From Pseudoalteromonas sp. EB27 (GTDB lineage: Bacteria > Pseudomonadota > Gammaproteobacteria > Enterobacterales > Alteromonadaceae): DNA of 64,000 bases. This document shows positions 55,072-63,960 of the stretch, piece by piece. The stretch lies in the NCBI RefSeq assembly GCF_001974875.1, contig NZ_MTQD01000012.1, positions 121,819 through 185,818 on the forward strand. Reading direction: 5' to 3'. The position numbers were made by a program, and so were the translations under genes. The notes under the pieces are model-generated. The model searched no databases, was not told where the DNA came from, and saw only the letters and a list, made by a program, of their open reading frames with translations. Each line of letters begins with the position of its first letter. The stretch's first letter is position 1.

Positions 55072-55959
55072 TTAGTGGTCACGCTCAATTAGATAATTTG
55101 CTAGCGACGCAAGAAGTGTTGTGTCAGCATCTATATTTGCCAACGCTTCATGGGCTTGTTGTATTAAATTCTGCGCCTTTACTTTAGCGCCTAGCATACC
55201 TAATAACGCCGGATATGTCGCTTTATTCGCGGCAATATCGGAGCCTTGCGGCTTACCTAAAGTAACCGTATCGCCTTCAACATCTAAAATGTCGTCGTGT
55301 ACTTGAAATGCTAGCCCTATAGCATACCCAAAAACACTTAAATTTTCTAAGGTTTGTTGATCTGCCTTTTCACTGCACAGTGCACCAAGTGTAATTGCGC
55401 AATTAATTAGAGCCCCGGTTTTTAGTTTATGTATTCGCTCAAGCTCTTGTACGGTAATTACTTTATCCGTTGCAGCTATATCGAGGCCTTGTCCGCCAAC
55501 CATACCTTGTAGACCTGATGCTTGGGCTAATTGTGCAATCATTTTTACTTGTGTTTGTGATGAGCATTCAAATTTGTGATTTGCGATAAGCTCAAAGGCA
55601 AGAGTTTGTAGAGCATCACCGGCTAAAATTGCGTTTGCCTCGCCAAATTCTATGTGGCAAGTAGGGCGTCCGCGACGTAAATCGTCATCGTCCATTGCAG
55701 GTAAGTCGTCATGAACTAACGAATAGCTATGAATGCACTCAATTGCAGCAGCAAGTACGTTTAAGTCTTGTTGGTTTGCGCCTAGCATTTTACCTGTGGC
55801 ATAAACTAAAAATGGACGTAATCTTTTACCCCCATTAAATAATCCATACTGGGTGGCGTTCTTTACAGTTTCTTCTGTATCGAGAGGCTGTTTAAAATGC
55901 AGTTGTAAAGTTGCTACTACATCTTTTTGAGCACGTTCAATATGATTTTTTATGCTCAC
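55072..55959 (-). CDS. ispA: Farnesyl diphosphate synthase
   Basis: Condenses IPP with DMAPP and GPP to C15 diphosphate. 295 residues with the first Asp-rich motif DDLPAMDDDDLRRGRPT and the second DDILDVEGD, plus NGGKRLRPFLVY near the N terminus. The start is GTG at 55959, two bases after the xseB stop, so translation is coupled. Its product pathway begins with Dxs, encoded next in the operon. Confidence 0.95.
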   Translation of the reverse strand: MSIKNHIERAQKDVVATLQLHFKQPLDTEETVKNATQYGLFNGGKRLRPFLVYATGKMLGANQQDLNVLAAAIECIHSYSLVHDDLPAMDDDDLRRGRPTCHIEFGEANAILAGDALQTLAFELIANHKFECSSQTQVKMIAQLAQASGLQGMVGGQGLDIAATDKVITVQELERIHKLKTGALINCAITLGALCSEKADQQTLENLSVFGYAIGLAFQVHDDILDVEGDTVTLGKPQGSDIAANKATYPALLGMLGAKVKAQNLIQQAHEALANIDADTTLLASLANYLIERDH

Positions 55960-55961
55960 AG

Positions 55962-56204
55962 CTATTCCATATCACTATCAAAATTTGTAAGTACTGACTT
56001 TTCGCCATTCCCCATCAAAATTGATACTTTTTGCTCTGCTTGCTGTAATTTCCCTGATGAAGCACTTGCTAATGCAATTCCACGCTCAAATTGCTTTAAC
56101 GATTGCTCAAGCGATAAGTCACCTTGTTCCATGTCACTAACGATTGTAGATAATTCTTCTAGTGCTTGTTCGAAACTTAAGTTTTCAGGTTTTTTAGTCG
56201 CCAT
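55962..56204 (-). CDS. xseB: Exodeoxyribonuclease VII small subunit
   Basis: An 80-residue helical protein that binds XseA and is needed for exonuclease VII activity. The family core FEQALEELSTIVSDMEQGDLSLEQSLKQFERGI (about 10-42) is present. It is the first gene of the xseB-ispA-dxs operon, an order shared with E. coli. The catalytic subunit XseA is not encoded nearby. Confidence 0.94.
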   Translation of the reverse strand: MATKKPENLSFEQALEELSTIVSDMEQGDLSLEQSLKQFERGIALASASSGKLQQAEQKVSILMGNGEKSVLTNFDSDME

Positions 56205-56525
56205 CTTTATTTCAGCTTACATAATAAATTTAGGGGTCAATTTTAGGGGGAATGCTAAACTAGGTCAAAGGATGATATTGGTTTTTTACCTTTATCACGT
56301 TAAATTATATTTCAAGTGCATTAATAAAGCCTTAATAGCGGTCTGTTGATTTAATAAATCAATTGATAATTAGGTAGCCTCTATAACTTGATCTAAGATA
56401 GTGCTAAAGGCTGCTTTTTATGTTTATTTATAAAAATGGCTTAAGCAATTCAATATGTTGCCGATAAGCAGTTAATAATAAAAGTTTATGATAAGGCCAT
56501 TAAGCATGAAACTTCTGGAGGAAAT
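56205..56525. promoter_or_regulatory. Divergent control region of xseB and pomAB
   Basis: 321 AT-rich bases with no gene between divergent operons. The only strong signal is the sigma-28-type promoter at 56441-56467. No terminator or repeat was seen. Confidence 0.5.
56441..56467 (+). promoter_or_regulatory. Predicted FliA (sigma-28) promoter of pomAB
   Basis: TTAAGCAA-N11-GCCGATAA. The -10 element is the exact sigma-28 consensus and the spacer has the standard 11 bases; the -35 half is partial against TAAAGTTT. It lies 58 bases before the pomA start, as expected for a late flagellar gene. Confidence 0.7.
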
Positions 56526-57293
56526 GTGGATTTAGCAACCATAATTGGGATCCTAGGCGCAATTGGCTTAATTGTCATGTCTATGTTTATGAGTAGTAGC
56601 GGCGAAATGGCTATGTTTGCCGATGCCCCTTCAAGTGTAATTGTATTTGGTGGTTCGCTCTTTATTGTTTTATCAAACTTCACCATGTCGCAATTTTTGG
56701 GGATAGGTAAAGTTGTTGCTAAAGCGTTTATGTTTAAAATTGAAACGCCAGAAGAACTTATTGAAAAAGCTGTAGAGCTTGCTGATTCAGCTCGTAAAGG
56801 AGGCTTTTTAGCACTCGAAGAAGCTGAAATCCCAAATCCATTTATGCGCAAAGGCGTCGACATGCTTGTTGACGGACATGATGCAGATGTAGTTCGCGCT
56901 ACACTTCAAAAAGATATTTCTCTAACCACGACTCGCCATGAAATGGGCGCAGGTTTATTTAAGTCATTAGCCGATATAGCACCAGCAATGGGAATGATTG
57001 GCACCCTAATCGGCTTAGTTGCAATGTTATCTAACATGGATGACCCAAAAGCAATTGGCCCGGCAATGGCGGTAGCACTATTAACAACTTTATATGGCGC
57101 GTTTTTAGCTAATGTTGTAGCAATCCCAATTCAGGTAAAACTTGAACTGCGTAAAGACGAAGAAGCTATGAATCAACGTTTAATTTTAGATGCTATTTTA
57201 GGTATTCAAGATGGTCAAAATCCAAAAGTAATCGAAGGTATTTTGAAAAATTACTTAGCTGAATCTAAGCGCAAAGTAGATACCGAGGAGTAA
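56526..57293 (+). CDS. pomA: Sodium-driven flagellar stator protein PomA
   Basis: A 255-residue MotA-family stator subunit of the inner membrane with four helices (about 3-23, 30-50, 150-170, 180-200) and a large cytoplasmic loop that contacts the rotor (LADSARKGGFLALEEAEI). DIAPAMGMIGTLIGLVAML is the family's third-helix motif. The sequence is PomA-like rather than MotA-like, pointing to sodium as coupling ion. The start is GTG at 56526 with GGAGGAA before it. pomB follows after two bases. Confidence 0.95.
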   Translation: MDLATIIGILGAIGLIVMSMFMSSSGEMAMFADAPSSVIVFGGSLFIVLSNFTMSQFLGIGKVVAKAFMFKIETPEELIEKAVELADSARKGGFLALEEAEIPNPFMRKGVDMLVDGHDADVVRATLQKDISLTTTRHEMGAGLFKSLADIAPAMGMIGTLIGLVAMLSNMDDPKAIGPAMAVALLTTLYGAFLANVVAIPIQVKLELRKDEEAMNQRLILDAILGIQDGQNPKVIEGILKNYLAESKRKVDTEE

Positions 57294-57295
57294 CT

Positions 57296-58216
57296 ATGTC
57301 TGATCAAGAGTGCAAATGTCCACCACCAGGCTTACCTGCATGGATGGGAACTTTTGCCGATTTAATGTCATTATTAATGTGCTTCTTTGTACTCTTGCTT
57401 GCGTTTTCAGAAATGGATGTACTTAAATTTAAACAAATAGCAGGCTCAATGAAGTTTGCTTTTGGTGTACAGAATAAAATTGAAGTAAAAGATATCCCCA
57501 AAGGCACATCTGTTATTGCCATGGAGTTTACCCCAGGCAAACCAGAACCAACCCCAATAGAAACCATTCAGCAACAAACTGTAGAAATGACCCAGCAAAT
57601 GCTTGAATTTCAAGCAGGTGATGAAAGCTCCGCTGGTGGTAGGCAAGAGCAGCGAGGAGATAAACGAGGGGGGGAATCTCGTAGCACATCGCAAGAACAA
57701 TCGTCAGAGCAAGCAACTTCAGCTGCCGAGCAGGAACAAACTAACGAGCTTGTTAAAAAAATAGCGCAGCAGCTTGAAAAGCAAATAATCGATGGCGCAA
57801 TTGAGCTTGAGTCTTTAGGGCAGCAAATAATTATTCGTATTAGAGAGAATGGTTCATTTCCTTCGGGTAGTGCATTTTTACAACCAAAGTTTAAACCTAT
57901 TATTCAAGATATTGGTGTGCTGTTAAAAGATGTACCTGGCGAAATTACTGTATCTGGCCATACCGACGATTTTCAGGTATCGAATGAGCTATATATTAAT
58001 AATTGGGATTTATCGTCAAAGCGTGCTGTAGCAGTAGCAAGCGAACTGCAAACAGTGCAAGGGTTTGATAAAAATCGGATGATGGTAGTAGGGCGCGCTG
58101 ATACTCGTCCACTTGTTCCAAACGATTCAAATGAAGATCGCCGAAGAAACCGTCGAGTAGAAATATCAATCCTGCAAGGTAAGGCTAAAGAGTCTGCTCC
58201 TATTGATGTGCGCTAA
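57296..58216 (+). CDS. pomB: Sodium-driven flagellar stator protein PomB
   Basis: A 306-residue MotB-family stator subunit: one membrane helix (about 18-40) with the ion-binding Asp22 in MGTFADLMSLLMCFF, a flexible Gln/Ser-rich linker (about 95-160), and a C-terminal OmpA-like peptidoglycan-binding domain (about 185-296, with VSGHTDDF and NRRVEISI). Together with PomA it makes the sodium channel that powers the flagellar motor. No other flagellar genes lie in the window. Confidence 0.95.
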   Translation: MSDQECKCPPPGLPAWMGTFADLMSLLMCFFVLLLAFSEMDVLKFKQIAGSMKFAFGVQNKIEVKDIPKGTSVIAMEFTPGKPEPTPIETIQQQTVEMTQQMLEFQAGDESSAGGRQEQRGDKRGGESRSTSQEQSSEQATSAAEQEQTNELVKKIAQQLEKQIIDGAIELESLGQQIIIRIRENGSFPSGSAFLQPKFKPIIQDIGVLLKDVPGEITVSGHTDDFQVSNELYINNWDLSSKRAVAVASELQTVQGFDKNRMMVVGRADTRPLVPNDSNEDRRRNRRVEISILQGKAKESAPIDVR

Positions 58217-58342
58217 GTTATTGCTTGTGTTATATTTCACTATGTTTGTTTTGATTTAAGGTACTTAATTGCCTTAAGTATCTTGGCAATTTCATCATTT
58301 TAGCTTACAGTACATTTCCTTAACATATGTAATGGAGTGCCT

Positions 58343-58417
58343 GTGAAAATAATCAATAAATATTGCGACATGCCGGGTAATGGTGATGGTACTGATGACG
58401 ATAAAAAAACAAAATAG
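58343..58417 (+). CDS. Possible 24-residue small protein ahead of the membrane-protein gene
   Basis: A short frame starting GTG at 58343 with GGAG six bases upstream, ending TAG at 58417, 11 bases before the next start. The product begins MKIINKYCDMPG and ends in a strongly charged stretch with NGDGTDDDKK, reminiscent of a calcium-binding loop. It may be a real microprotein or only a translated leader that couples to the next gene. No homologue is known to me. Confidence 0.4.
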   Translation: MKIINKYCDMPGNGDGTDDDKKTK

Positions 58418-58428
58418 GGCAGAGTATT

Positions 58429-58935
58429 TTGCCTGAATGGTTTTTATATATTGTTAGTATTTTAAGCAAAAGCTGGGTTTTAATGCTAAGTCCGGCTATT
58501 TTTATATTTTTTGTATTTAAAGATCGCCTAGCCTTTCGATTTGTATTACTTACCGCAGCTTTTTTCCTCTTTGGTAACCTAACTGCTTCAAGCCTACGAG
58601 CGTTTGATGACATTTATATTTATCGTTATTTAGTTTGGGCGATCACAGATATTATTTGGATGGCACTTATAGCTTACTGGGGTATAAAGGATAAAGTTTA
58701 TTTATGGCAATGTGTTATTGGGCAACTAGTTGTTATTGGCGCACCTATATTACAACTATTCCGATTAGTTGATCGCCATTTGTGGGATTTAGCTTACAGT
58801 ACCGTTATTTATCAGACCCTAATGCCATTTATCAATATTGCCACGGTGGTTGTATGCTATTTACCTTTAATTATCCTTTTCACTAAGCAAGGTAGTGTAA
58901 GGTCAAAAATAGAAAACTCCCCACCTTCAAAATAG
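58429..58935 (+). CDS. Uncharacterised multi-pass membrane protein
   Basis: A 168-residue protein with four to five predicted membrane helices and aromatic-rich loops (AFDDIYIYRYLVWAITDIIW). The start is a TTG at 58429 with GGCAGAG upstream. I recognise no family. It lies 45 bases before topB in the same direction and directly after the possible small ORF, so the two may form a unit. Confidence 0.7.
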   Translation: MPEWFLYIVSILSKSWVLMLSPAIFIFFVFKDRLAFRFVLLTAAFFLFGNLTASSLRAFDDIYIYRYLVWAITDIIWMALIAYWGIKDKVYLWQCVIGQLVVIGAPILQLFRLVDRHLWDLAYSTVIYQTLMPFINIATVVVCYLPLIILFTKQGSVRSKIENSPPSK

Positions 58936-58980
58936 CTATGCTAAACTACTGTTTATATAAACAGTGAGTGAGCGACTCCC

Positions 58981-60921
58981 ATGAAACTCTACATTGCAGA
59001 AAAACCATCACTAGGCAGAGCAATTGCTGATGCCTTACCAAAACCACATAAAAAACATGATGGTTATATAGAAGTCGCTAATGGCGATTGTGTATCGTGG
59101 TGTATTGGGCATTTGCTAGAACAAGCAGAACCCGATGACTATGATGAGCGCTTTAAAAAATGGCAGTTTGAACACTTACCTATAATACCTGAACAGTGGA
59201 AGTTAAAAGCCAAAACCAAAACTCGCAAACAGCTCACTGTTTTAAAAAAATTAATTAAACAGGCCTCGCAACTTATTCACGCTGGCGATCCAGACCGTGA
59301 AGGCCAGCTACTAGTCGATCAAGTAATAGAAGAAGCCAAAATAAGTCAGGCTAAAAAGCAGAGTACGCAACGTTTACTCATTAGTGATTTAAATTTGTCC
59401 GCAGTAAAAAAATCACTGGGTACTATGCGTTCTAATCGAGATTTTATTCCGTTAAGTGTATCTGCTTTAGCGCGCTCCCGTGCTGATTGGCTATTTGGTA
59501 TGAATTTAACGCGTGCATATACGTTAGCAGGGCAAAAAGCAGGGTTTGGTAATGTACTTTCGGTAGGGCGAGTACAAACCCCTATTCTAGGTCTTGTTGT
59601 TAATAGAGATAACGAAATAGCACACTTTGTGTCTAAGCCTTTTTATGATGTATTAGCGCATTTGCTTACTCCAGATAATCAACCTTTCGCTGCTAAGTGG
59701 ATCCCTAGTAAAGCATGTGAGCCACACCAAGATGAAGAAGGGCGAATACTTAATAAAGCACTTGCAGAAAATGTTGCATCACGTATTACAAAGCAAAATG
59801 CTGAGCTTACGGCACTTGAGCAAAAACAAAAAAAGCAAAGTGCTCCATTACCTTATAATTTATCTGCTCTGCAAATAGATGCAGCTAAAGCATTTGGCAT
59901 GCCTGCTCAAAAAGTGTTAGATATTTGCCAAATACTTTATGAACGACATAAATTAATAACTTACCCGCGTTCAGATAATCGTTATTTACCCAAAGATCAC
60001 CATCAAGAAGCATCCGCTATTTTTAAGGCAATAATTGCTAATGGTGGTCAAAGTAGTGAATTAGTAAATGGGGCTGATTTAAAAAAGCGTAGTAAATGTT
60101 TTAACGATTCAAAAGTGGCTGCGCATCATGCCATTGTGCCAACAGCTAAACAGTTAAAGTCAGCGAGTTTGAGCGGTGACGAAGCGAAGGTATATCAATT
60201 AATAAGCCGTCATTACTTAATTCAGTTTTATCCCGACTATATATATAACGAAACTAAAGCAGAGATAACAATTGCTGGCGGATTATTTAAAGCAAATGCA
60301 AAACAAGATGTAAGCTTAGGCTTTAAGGTATTAATGGGTAAGTCTGAATTAAAAGATGAAGCTACGTTACCTCCTTTAACAAAAGGTATGTCTCTTTTTT
60401 GTGAGCAAGGCGAAGTAGTCGAAAAGCATACATCACCCCCTGCTTATTTTACCGATGCTACATTATTGGCTGCGATGACGGGCATTAGCCGTTACGTTAA
60501 AGATCCACAAATTAAAAAAGTATTAAAAGACACAGATGGTTTAGGTACGGAGGCAACACGTGCGGGAATAATTGAGTTGCTATTTAAACGGCGTTTTTTA
60601 AAGCGTGAAGGTAAGTCAATTAGAGCGACCGAAACAGGGCTTGCACTTATTAGCGTATTACCGCAAGGTTTAGCGAGTCCTGATTTAACCGCAAAGTGGG
60701 AATCGAGTTTAGGTGATATTGCGCAGCAAGTAATGAGTTATCAGCAATTTTTGCAACCGTTACTGGCTGATCTAAATGGGTTTGTACAATTAGCAGCAAA
60801 CTGTGATAACAATGCATTTGCAAGGTTGCCAAAAACCTCACCTAAAAAACGTTTTGCTAAACGAGGTGGAAAAGCGACCTTTAAAAAGTCGAGTTATAAA
60901 AAAAGCTCTGTTGCTAGTTAA
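58981..60921 (+). CDS. topB: DNA topoisomerase III
   Basis: A type IA topoisomerase that decatenates and relaxes DNA through a covalent tyrosine link. 646 residues: Toprim domain (1-140, IAEKPSLGRAIADALP and the metal site AGDPDREGQLL), a core with SRADWLFGMNLTRAYT and SVGRVQTPILGL, the active-site tyrosine in LITYPRSDNRYL (about residue 325), and a basic Lys/Arg/Ser-rich C-terminal tail. There are no C-terminal zinc fingers, as expected for TopB. Confidence 0.95.
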   Translation: MKLYIAEKPSLGRAIADALPKPHKKHDGYIEVANGDCVSWCIGHLLEQAEPDDYDERFKKWQFEHLPIIPEQWKLKAKTKTRKQLTVLKKLIKQASQLIHAGDPDREGQLLVDQVIEEAKISQAKKQSTQRLLISDLNLSAVKKSLGTMRSNRDFIPLSVSALARSRADWLFGMNLTRAYTLAGQKAGFGNVLSVGRVQTPILGLVVNRDNEIAHFVSKPFYDVLAHLLTPDNQPFAAKWIPSKACEPHQDEEGRILNKALAENVASRITKQNAELTALEQKQKKQSAPLPYNLSALQIDAAKAFGMPAQKVLDICQILYERHKLITYPRSDNRYLPKDHHQEASAIFKAIIANGGQSSELVNGADLKKRSKCFNDSKVAAHHAIVPTAKQLKSASLSGDEAKVYQLISRHYLIQFYPDYIYNETKAEITIAGGLFKANAKQDVSLGFKVLMGKSELKDEATLPPLTKGMSLFCEQGEVVEKHTSPPAYFTDATLLAAMTGISRYVKDPQIKKVLKDTDGLGTEATRAGIIELLFKRRFLKREGKSIRATETGLALISVLPQGLASPDLTAKWESSLGDIAQQVMSYQQFLQPLLADLNGFVQLAANCDNNAFARLPKTSPKKRFAKRGGKATFKKSSYKKSSVAS

Positions 60922-60940
60922 CTACAGAGCTATTTTATTA
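60899..60940 (+). terminator. Terminator-like hairpin overlapping the topB stop
   Basis: AGCTCTGT / ACAGAGCT around a 12-base loop that includes the topB stop codon, followed by the T-rich ATTTTATT. Confidence 0.6.
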
Positions 60941-60960
60941 AACGATATTGCTTAATGTTG

Positions 60961-60972
60961 AATTGGTATTAC
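60961..60972. repeat. Solitary copy of the nrdR-ribD MITE terminal motif
   Basis: AATTGGTATTAC is the exact reverse complement of the left end (GTAATACCAATT) of the element at 42017-42183. No second inverted end was found nearby, so it may be a remnant or chance. Confidence 0.35.
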
Positions 60973-61059
60973 TTAACCTGACTGGCCTATTGCAAATAGT
61001 TCAACGCAGTTAGCGCTGAAAATAGCTGCTTGAGATAGATTTATTATCCAGAATTTAGG

Positions 61060-62370
61060 TTACTTATTAAATAAACCAACAGCAGCGTTACTCATTGCTT
61101 TTATTCCGGTAGGAATGGCAACTTTGTAATCTGGTGCAAATTTACTAGAGTGTAGGGAAGGGAGTACTTCACCTGTTTTTATCGAATCTGCATATTGTGC
61201 TTGGTTTACGCCTCCTAGCCAAAATAAGGTAATAGGGATATTTTCATCGGTGCGTCCGTATAGGCCAAAATCTTCACCCGCCATTACAGCTTGTGTTTCA
61301 AGCACATTAGTATCACCAATTGCGCTGGCAATAGAGTGTCTAACAATATCTGTCTGTGCAGGGTTATTATAAGTAGATGGAATAGATTCATCTTCATGTA
61401 CATATACTACAGGGTAGTTTGATTCATCCAATCCAGAGCTTTGTGCAATACCTGCCGTGATTCGTTTTATTGCTGCTATTTGAGCATTTCTAACATTTGG
61501 GTTATAGCTTCTGAGAGTAAGTTGTAGTTTTACTTCATCCGAAATCACATTATGTTTTGAGCCACCATGAATAGACCCCACTGTAATAACAGAAGGCTCA
61601 AGCGGTGAAAGTTCTCGGCTTGTGATTGTTTGCAGAGCAAGTACTGTGCGTGCAGCTATAATCACAGGGTCTATAGTTGTATGCGGATAAGCACCATGAC
61701 CACCTTTACCTTTTATTGTAATATCAACAGAATCTACACTTGCCATAGTGTATTCATTTTTCATTGATACCTTACCAGCGGGGACGCTAGCACTTACATG
61801 CAAAGCAATTATATGATCAGGTTTTTCATATTTACTAAATAGCCCTTCATTTAACATAGCTTTAGCACCCCCACCAACTTCTTCGGCAGGCTGTGCAACC
61901 ATCATCAAAGTGCCTTTCCATTGAGCTTTGTGTACTATTAATTGCTCAGCAGTACCAATAAAAGAGCTCATATGAATATCGTGGCCACAACCGTGCATTA
62001 CACCTACTTTCGCACCATGCTCGTCTATTACTTTAACTTTTGAGGCATAGGACTTTCCTGTCTGCTCTATAATAGGTAAACCATCGGTGTCAGTACGGAT
62101 CATCACGGTTGGACCGTTTCCGTTTTTGTAAATGCCGACAACACCAAAGCCACCTACATTACTTGTTACTTTAAAACCCAGCTGAGTTAATTTATTCGCT
62201 ATTTTTTTACCTGTTTCTTGTTCGTGATAAGAAAGCTCTGGCGATTGGTGTAAATCGAGGTAAAACTTTTCTATAGCTGGCATGGTTTTGCCTAAATTCA
62301 AATCGAGTCCATTTGCCTGTACAAATGGACTTGCTAATAAAAGTGCTGCACTTAGGTAAGTTAATTTCAT
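61060..62370 (-). CDS. Exported M20 family metallopeptidase/amidohydrolase
   Basis: A 436-residue M20D-type enzyme with a signal peptide (about 1-19, LLLASPFVQANG), hence periplasmic or secreted. Metal-binding motifs are GCGHDIHMS (Cys and His ligands), the catalytic EE in QPAEEVGGG, and a later HVSAS and HSSKF. The dimerisation domain lies at about 200-315 (GKGGHGAYPHTTIDP). Relatives hydrolyse N-acyl amino acids or hippurate-like substrates; the natural one is not known here. ATG 62370 was chosen, with GAGGGA four bases before it, over ATG 62382. Confidence 0.88.
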   Translation of the reverse strand: MKLTYLSAALLLASPFVQANGLDLNLGKTMPAIEKFYLDLHQSPELSYHEQETGKKIANKLTQLGFKVTSNVGGFGVVGIYKNGNGPTVMIRTDTDGLPIIEQTGKSYASKVKVIDEHGAKVGVMHGCGHDIHMSSFIGTAEQLIVHKAQWKGTLMMVAQPAEEVGGGAKAMLNEGLFSKYEKPDHIIALHVSASVPAGKVSMKNEYTMASVDSVDITIKGKGGHGAYPHTTIDPVIIAARTVLALQTITSRELSPLEPSVITVGSIHGGSKHNVISDEVKLQLTLRSYNPNVRNAQIAAIKRITAGIAQSSGLDESNYPVVYVHEDESIPSTYNNPAQTDIVRHSIASAIGDTNVLETQAVMAGEDFGLYGRTDENIPITLFWLGGVNQAQYADSIKTGEVLPSLHSSKFAPDYKVAIPTGIKAMSNAAVGLFNK

Positions 62371-62460
62371 GTTTTCCCTCATTGTTGAATATGTATACCG
62401 AGTGATTTAGGTATATGACTTGTAATTATTATGTTCACCACCATATAAAAACCTAAATAG

Positions 62461-63339
62461 ATGAATATGGCAATCAATTCAATGAGCAACATAGTTAGTA
62501 TTAATGCGCAAAACCTTCAACAAGTACTCGGTGAAACATCACAGCAAAAATTGGTGTTGCTTAACTTTTTCTCCCCTCAAAGTCCTGACTGCATCGGACA
62601 AGCTGCAATTTTAGATAAAGTAGCGGCTGAATATGCAAGCTATATAGTAGTAGCAAACCTAGATTGCGATACAGAGCAAGCACTCGCTTCTCAACTTGCG
62701 CAACAAGTTGGTCTCCAAACACTGCCTACGCTTGTATTATTAAAAGACTCTGCACCAGTAGATTTGCTTGCAGGTGTTCAAAGTGAGGCACAAATACGCG
62801 AAGCCCTAGCAAAGCATTTACCTGCGCAACAAGACTTACTGTTAGAGCAAGCAAAACAGGCGTTATTAAAGTCAGATTTAAATGCTGCATTTAATTATGC
62901 AAAGCAAGCTTATGAAATAGACAGCGGTAATGCACGCATCAAATTAGTACTTGCAGACATATGTATTCAAATTCACAAGGTAGATGAAGCACAAGCGCTT
63001 ATCAATACTATAGATGCACAAGAGCAAGATGCTTACTTTAATAATATAAAAGCAAAATGCGAAGCTGCGCTTGAAGCAAAAGACTCACCAGAGATTAAAG
63101 AAAAGCAACAACAAGTAGAAAAGTACCCAAATGACCTAGAATTAAAAGAAGAGCTCAGTATTTTACTCAATGAAGCAGGCAGAAAAGAAGAAGCATTGGA
63201 TATACTATTTACAGTGCTGCAAAAAGATCTGAATTTCAATGAAGCAAAACTAAGCTTTTTAGCCATTATTGCTTCTTTACCCGATGGTGATGCCCTCGCA
63301 GCAAAATATCGTCGCAAGTTATATAGTATTTTATATTAG
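62461..63339 (+). CDS. cnoX: Thioredoxin-fold co-chaperone CnoX (YbbN)
   Basis: A 292-residue chaperedoxin: a thioredoxin-like domain (about 10-120) followed by TPR-like helices (about 125-290). The thioredoxin active site CxxC is replaced by SPDC at 41-44, so it is not a normal disulfide reductase; the E. coli homologue holds unfolded proteins and hands them to chaperones under oxidative stress. The C terminus DGDALAAKYRRKLYSILY is the family ending. ATG codons at 62461, 62467 and 62482 are all possible starts. Confidence 0.92.
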   Translation: MNMAINSMSNIVSINAQNLQQVLGETSQQKLVLLNFFSPQSPDCIGQAAILDKVAAEYASYIVVANLDCDTEQALASQLAQQVGLQTLPTLVLLKDSAPVDLLAGVQSEAQIREALAKHLPAQQDLLLEQAKQALLKSDLNAAFNYAKQAYEIDSGNARIKLVLADICIQIHKVDEAQALINTIDAQEQDAYFNNIKAKCEAALEAKDSPEIKEKQQQVEKYPNDLELKEELSILLNEAGRKEEALDILFTVLQKDLNFNEAKLSFLAIIASLPDGDALAAKYRRKLYSILY

Positions 63340-63362
63340 ATTTTTATACCTATTACTTTTAA

Positions 63363-63386
63363 GAAGCACCTACATAAGGTGCTTTT
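63363..63386 (+). terminator. Rho-independent terminator after cnoX
   Basis: AAGCACCT-acata-AGGTGCTTTTT. Confidence 0.9.
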
Positions 63387-63533
63387 TGCATTTTTAGGGT
63401 TTTAATTAAAAGCTTTAGCAATGTTTAACTATGTAAAAGTAAGAGTTATCAACAGCATTTTGTGGGTAACTTGTGCTTATCGTGTGTGCTTGCTTGGGGC
63501 TTAATTTTAATTACTATTTTGTGTAAATAACGC

Positions 63534-63561
63534 TTGCGTAAAATTCGCCGCTCCCTATAAT
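63534..63561 (+). promoter_or_regulatory. rrn P1 promoter
   Basis: TTGCGT (63534-63539), 16-base spacer, TATAAT (63556-63561), followed by a GC-rich discriminator GCGACCCC. The 16-base spacer and the discriminator are the features that make rRNA P1 promoters sensitive to growth rate, ppGpp and DksA. The AT-rich 140 bases before it could hold an UP element and Fis sites. Confidence 0.85.
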
Positions 63562-63672
63562 GCGACCCCACTGAGACGGGAAACGCCAACGCATAGCGAG
63601 GCAGGAACAACTCAGAGAGTTAAATAAAACTTCGGTTTTAAATCTTCCAAAAAGAAAGTTTAAAACAAAGTG

Positions 63673-63700
63673 TTGACTCGAAAAATAAAGGGTGTATTAT
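63673..63700 (+). promoter_or_regulatory. rrn P2 promoter
   Basis: TTGACT (63673-63678), 16-base spacer, TATTAT (63695-63700), about 140 bases after P1 and 260 before 16S, the usual tandem layout. Confidence 0.8.
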
Positions 63701-63734
63701 TCGCATCCCTTGAGGCGCTAAAGCGACTCAAAAC

Positions 63735-63745
63735 GTTCTTTAACA
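63735..63745 (+). promoter_or_regulatory. rrn leader boxA antitermination site
   Basis: GTTCTTTAACA is close to the boxA consensus TGCTCTTTAACA, to which NusB/NusE bind. Between it and 16S lies the precursor leader, with two related segments (TCGAAAGATAT and TCGAAAGACAT) and no gene. Confidence 0.8.
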
Positions 63746-63960
63746 ATATAAAGCAATCATCTGTGTGGGCACTCGTACAGATTGAGTTCTAACAGCCAAG
63801 CTACTTAGGTAGCGAGGCAAACAAATTAGAGTCTCAATTGAAAACTGAGTGACCAACAGAATAGTTATTTCGGTAATTATTCGGCACAGTCAATTCAATA
63901 TCGAAAGATATTAAAATAAATTCAGAATTCATTGAGCTGTCGAAAGACATAAAACTTTTT

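Noticed and set aside
55927..56349. Plus-strand frame of 140 codons over xseB
   Set aside because: It is antisense to xseB and the xseB leader, and is rich in Ser, Cys and Phe, as expected for a shadow frame.
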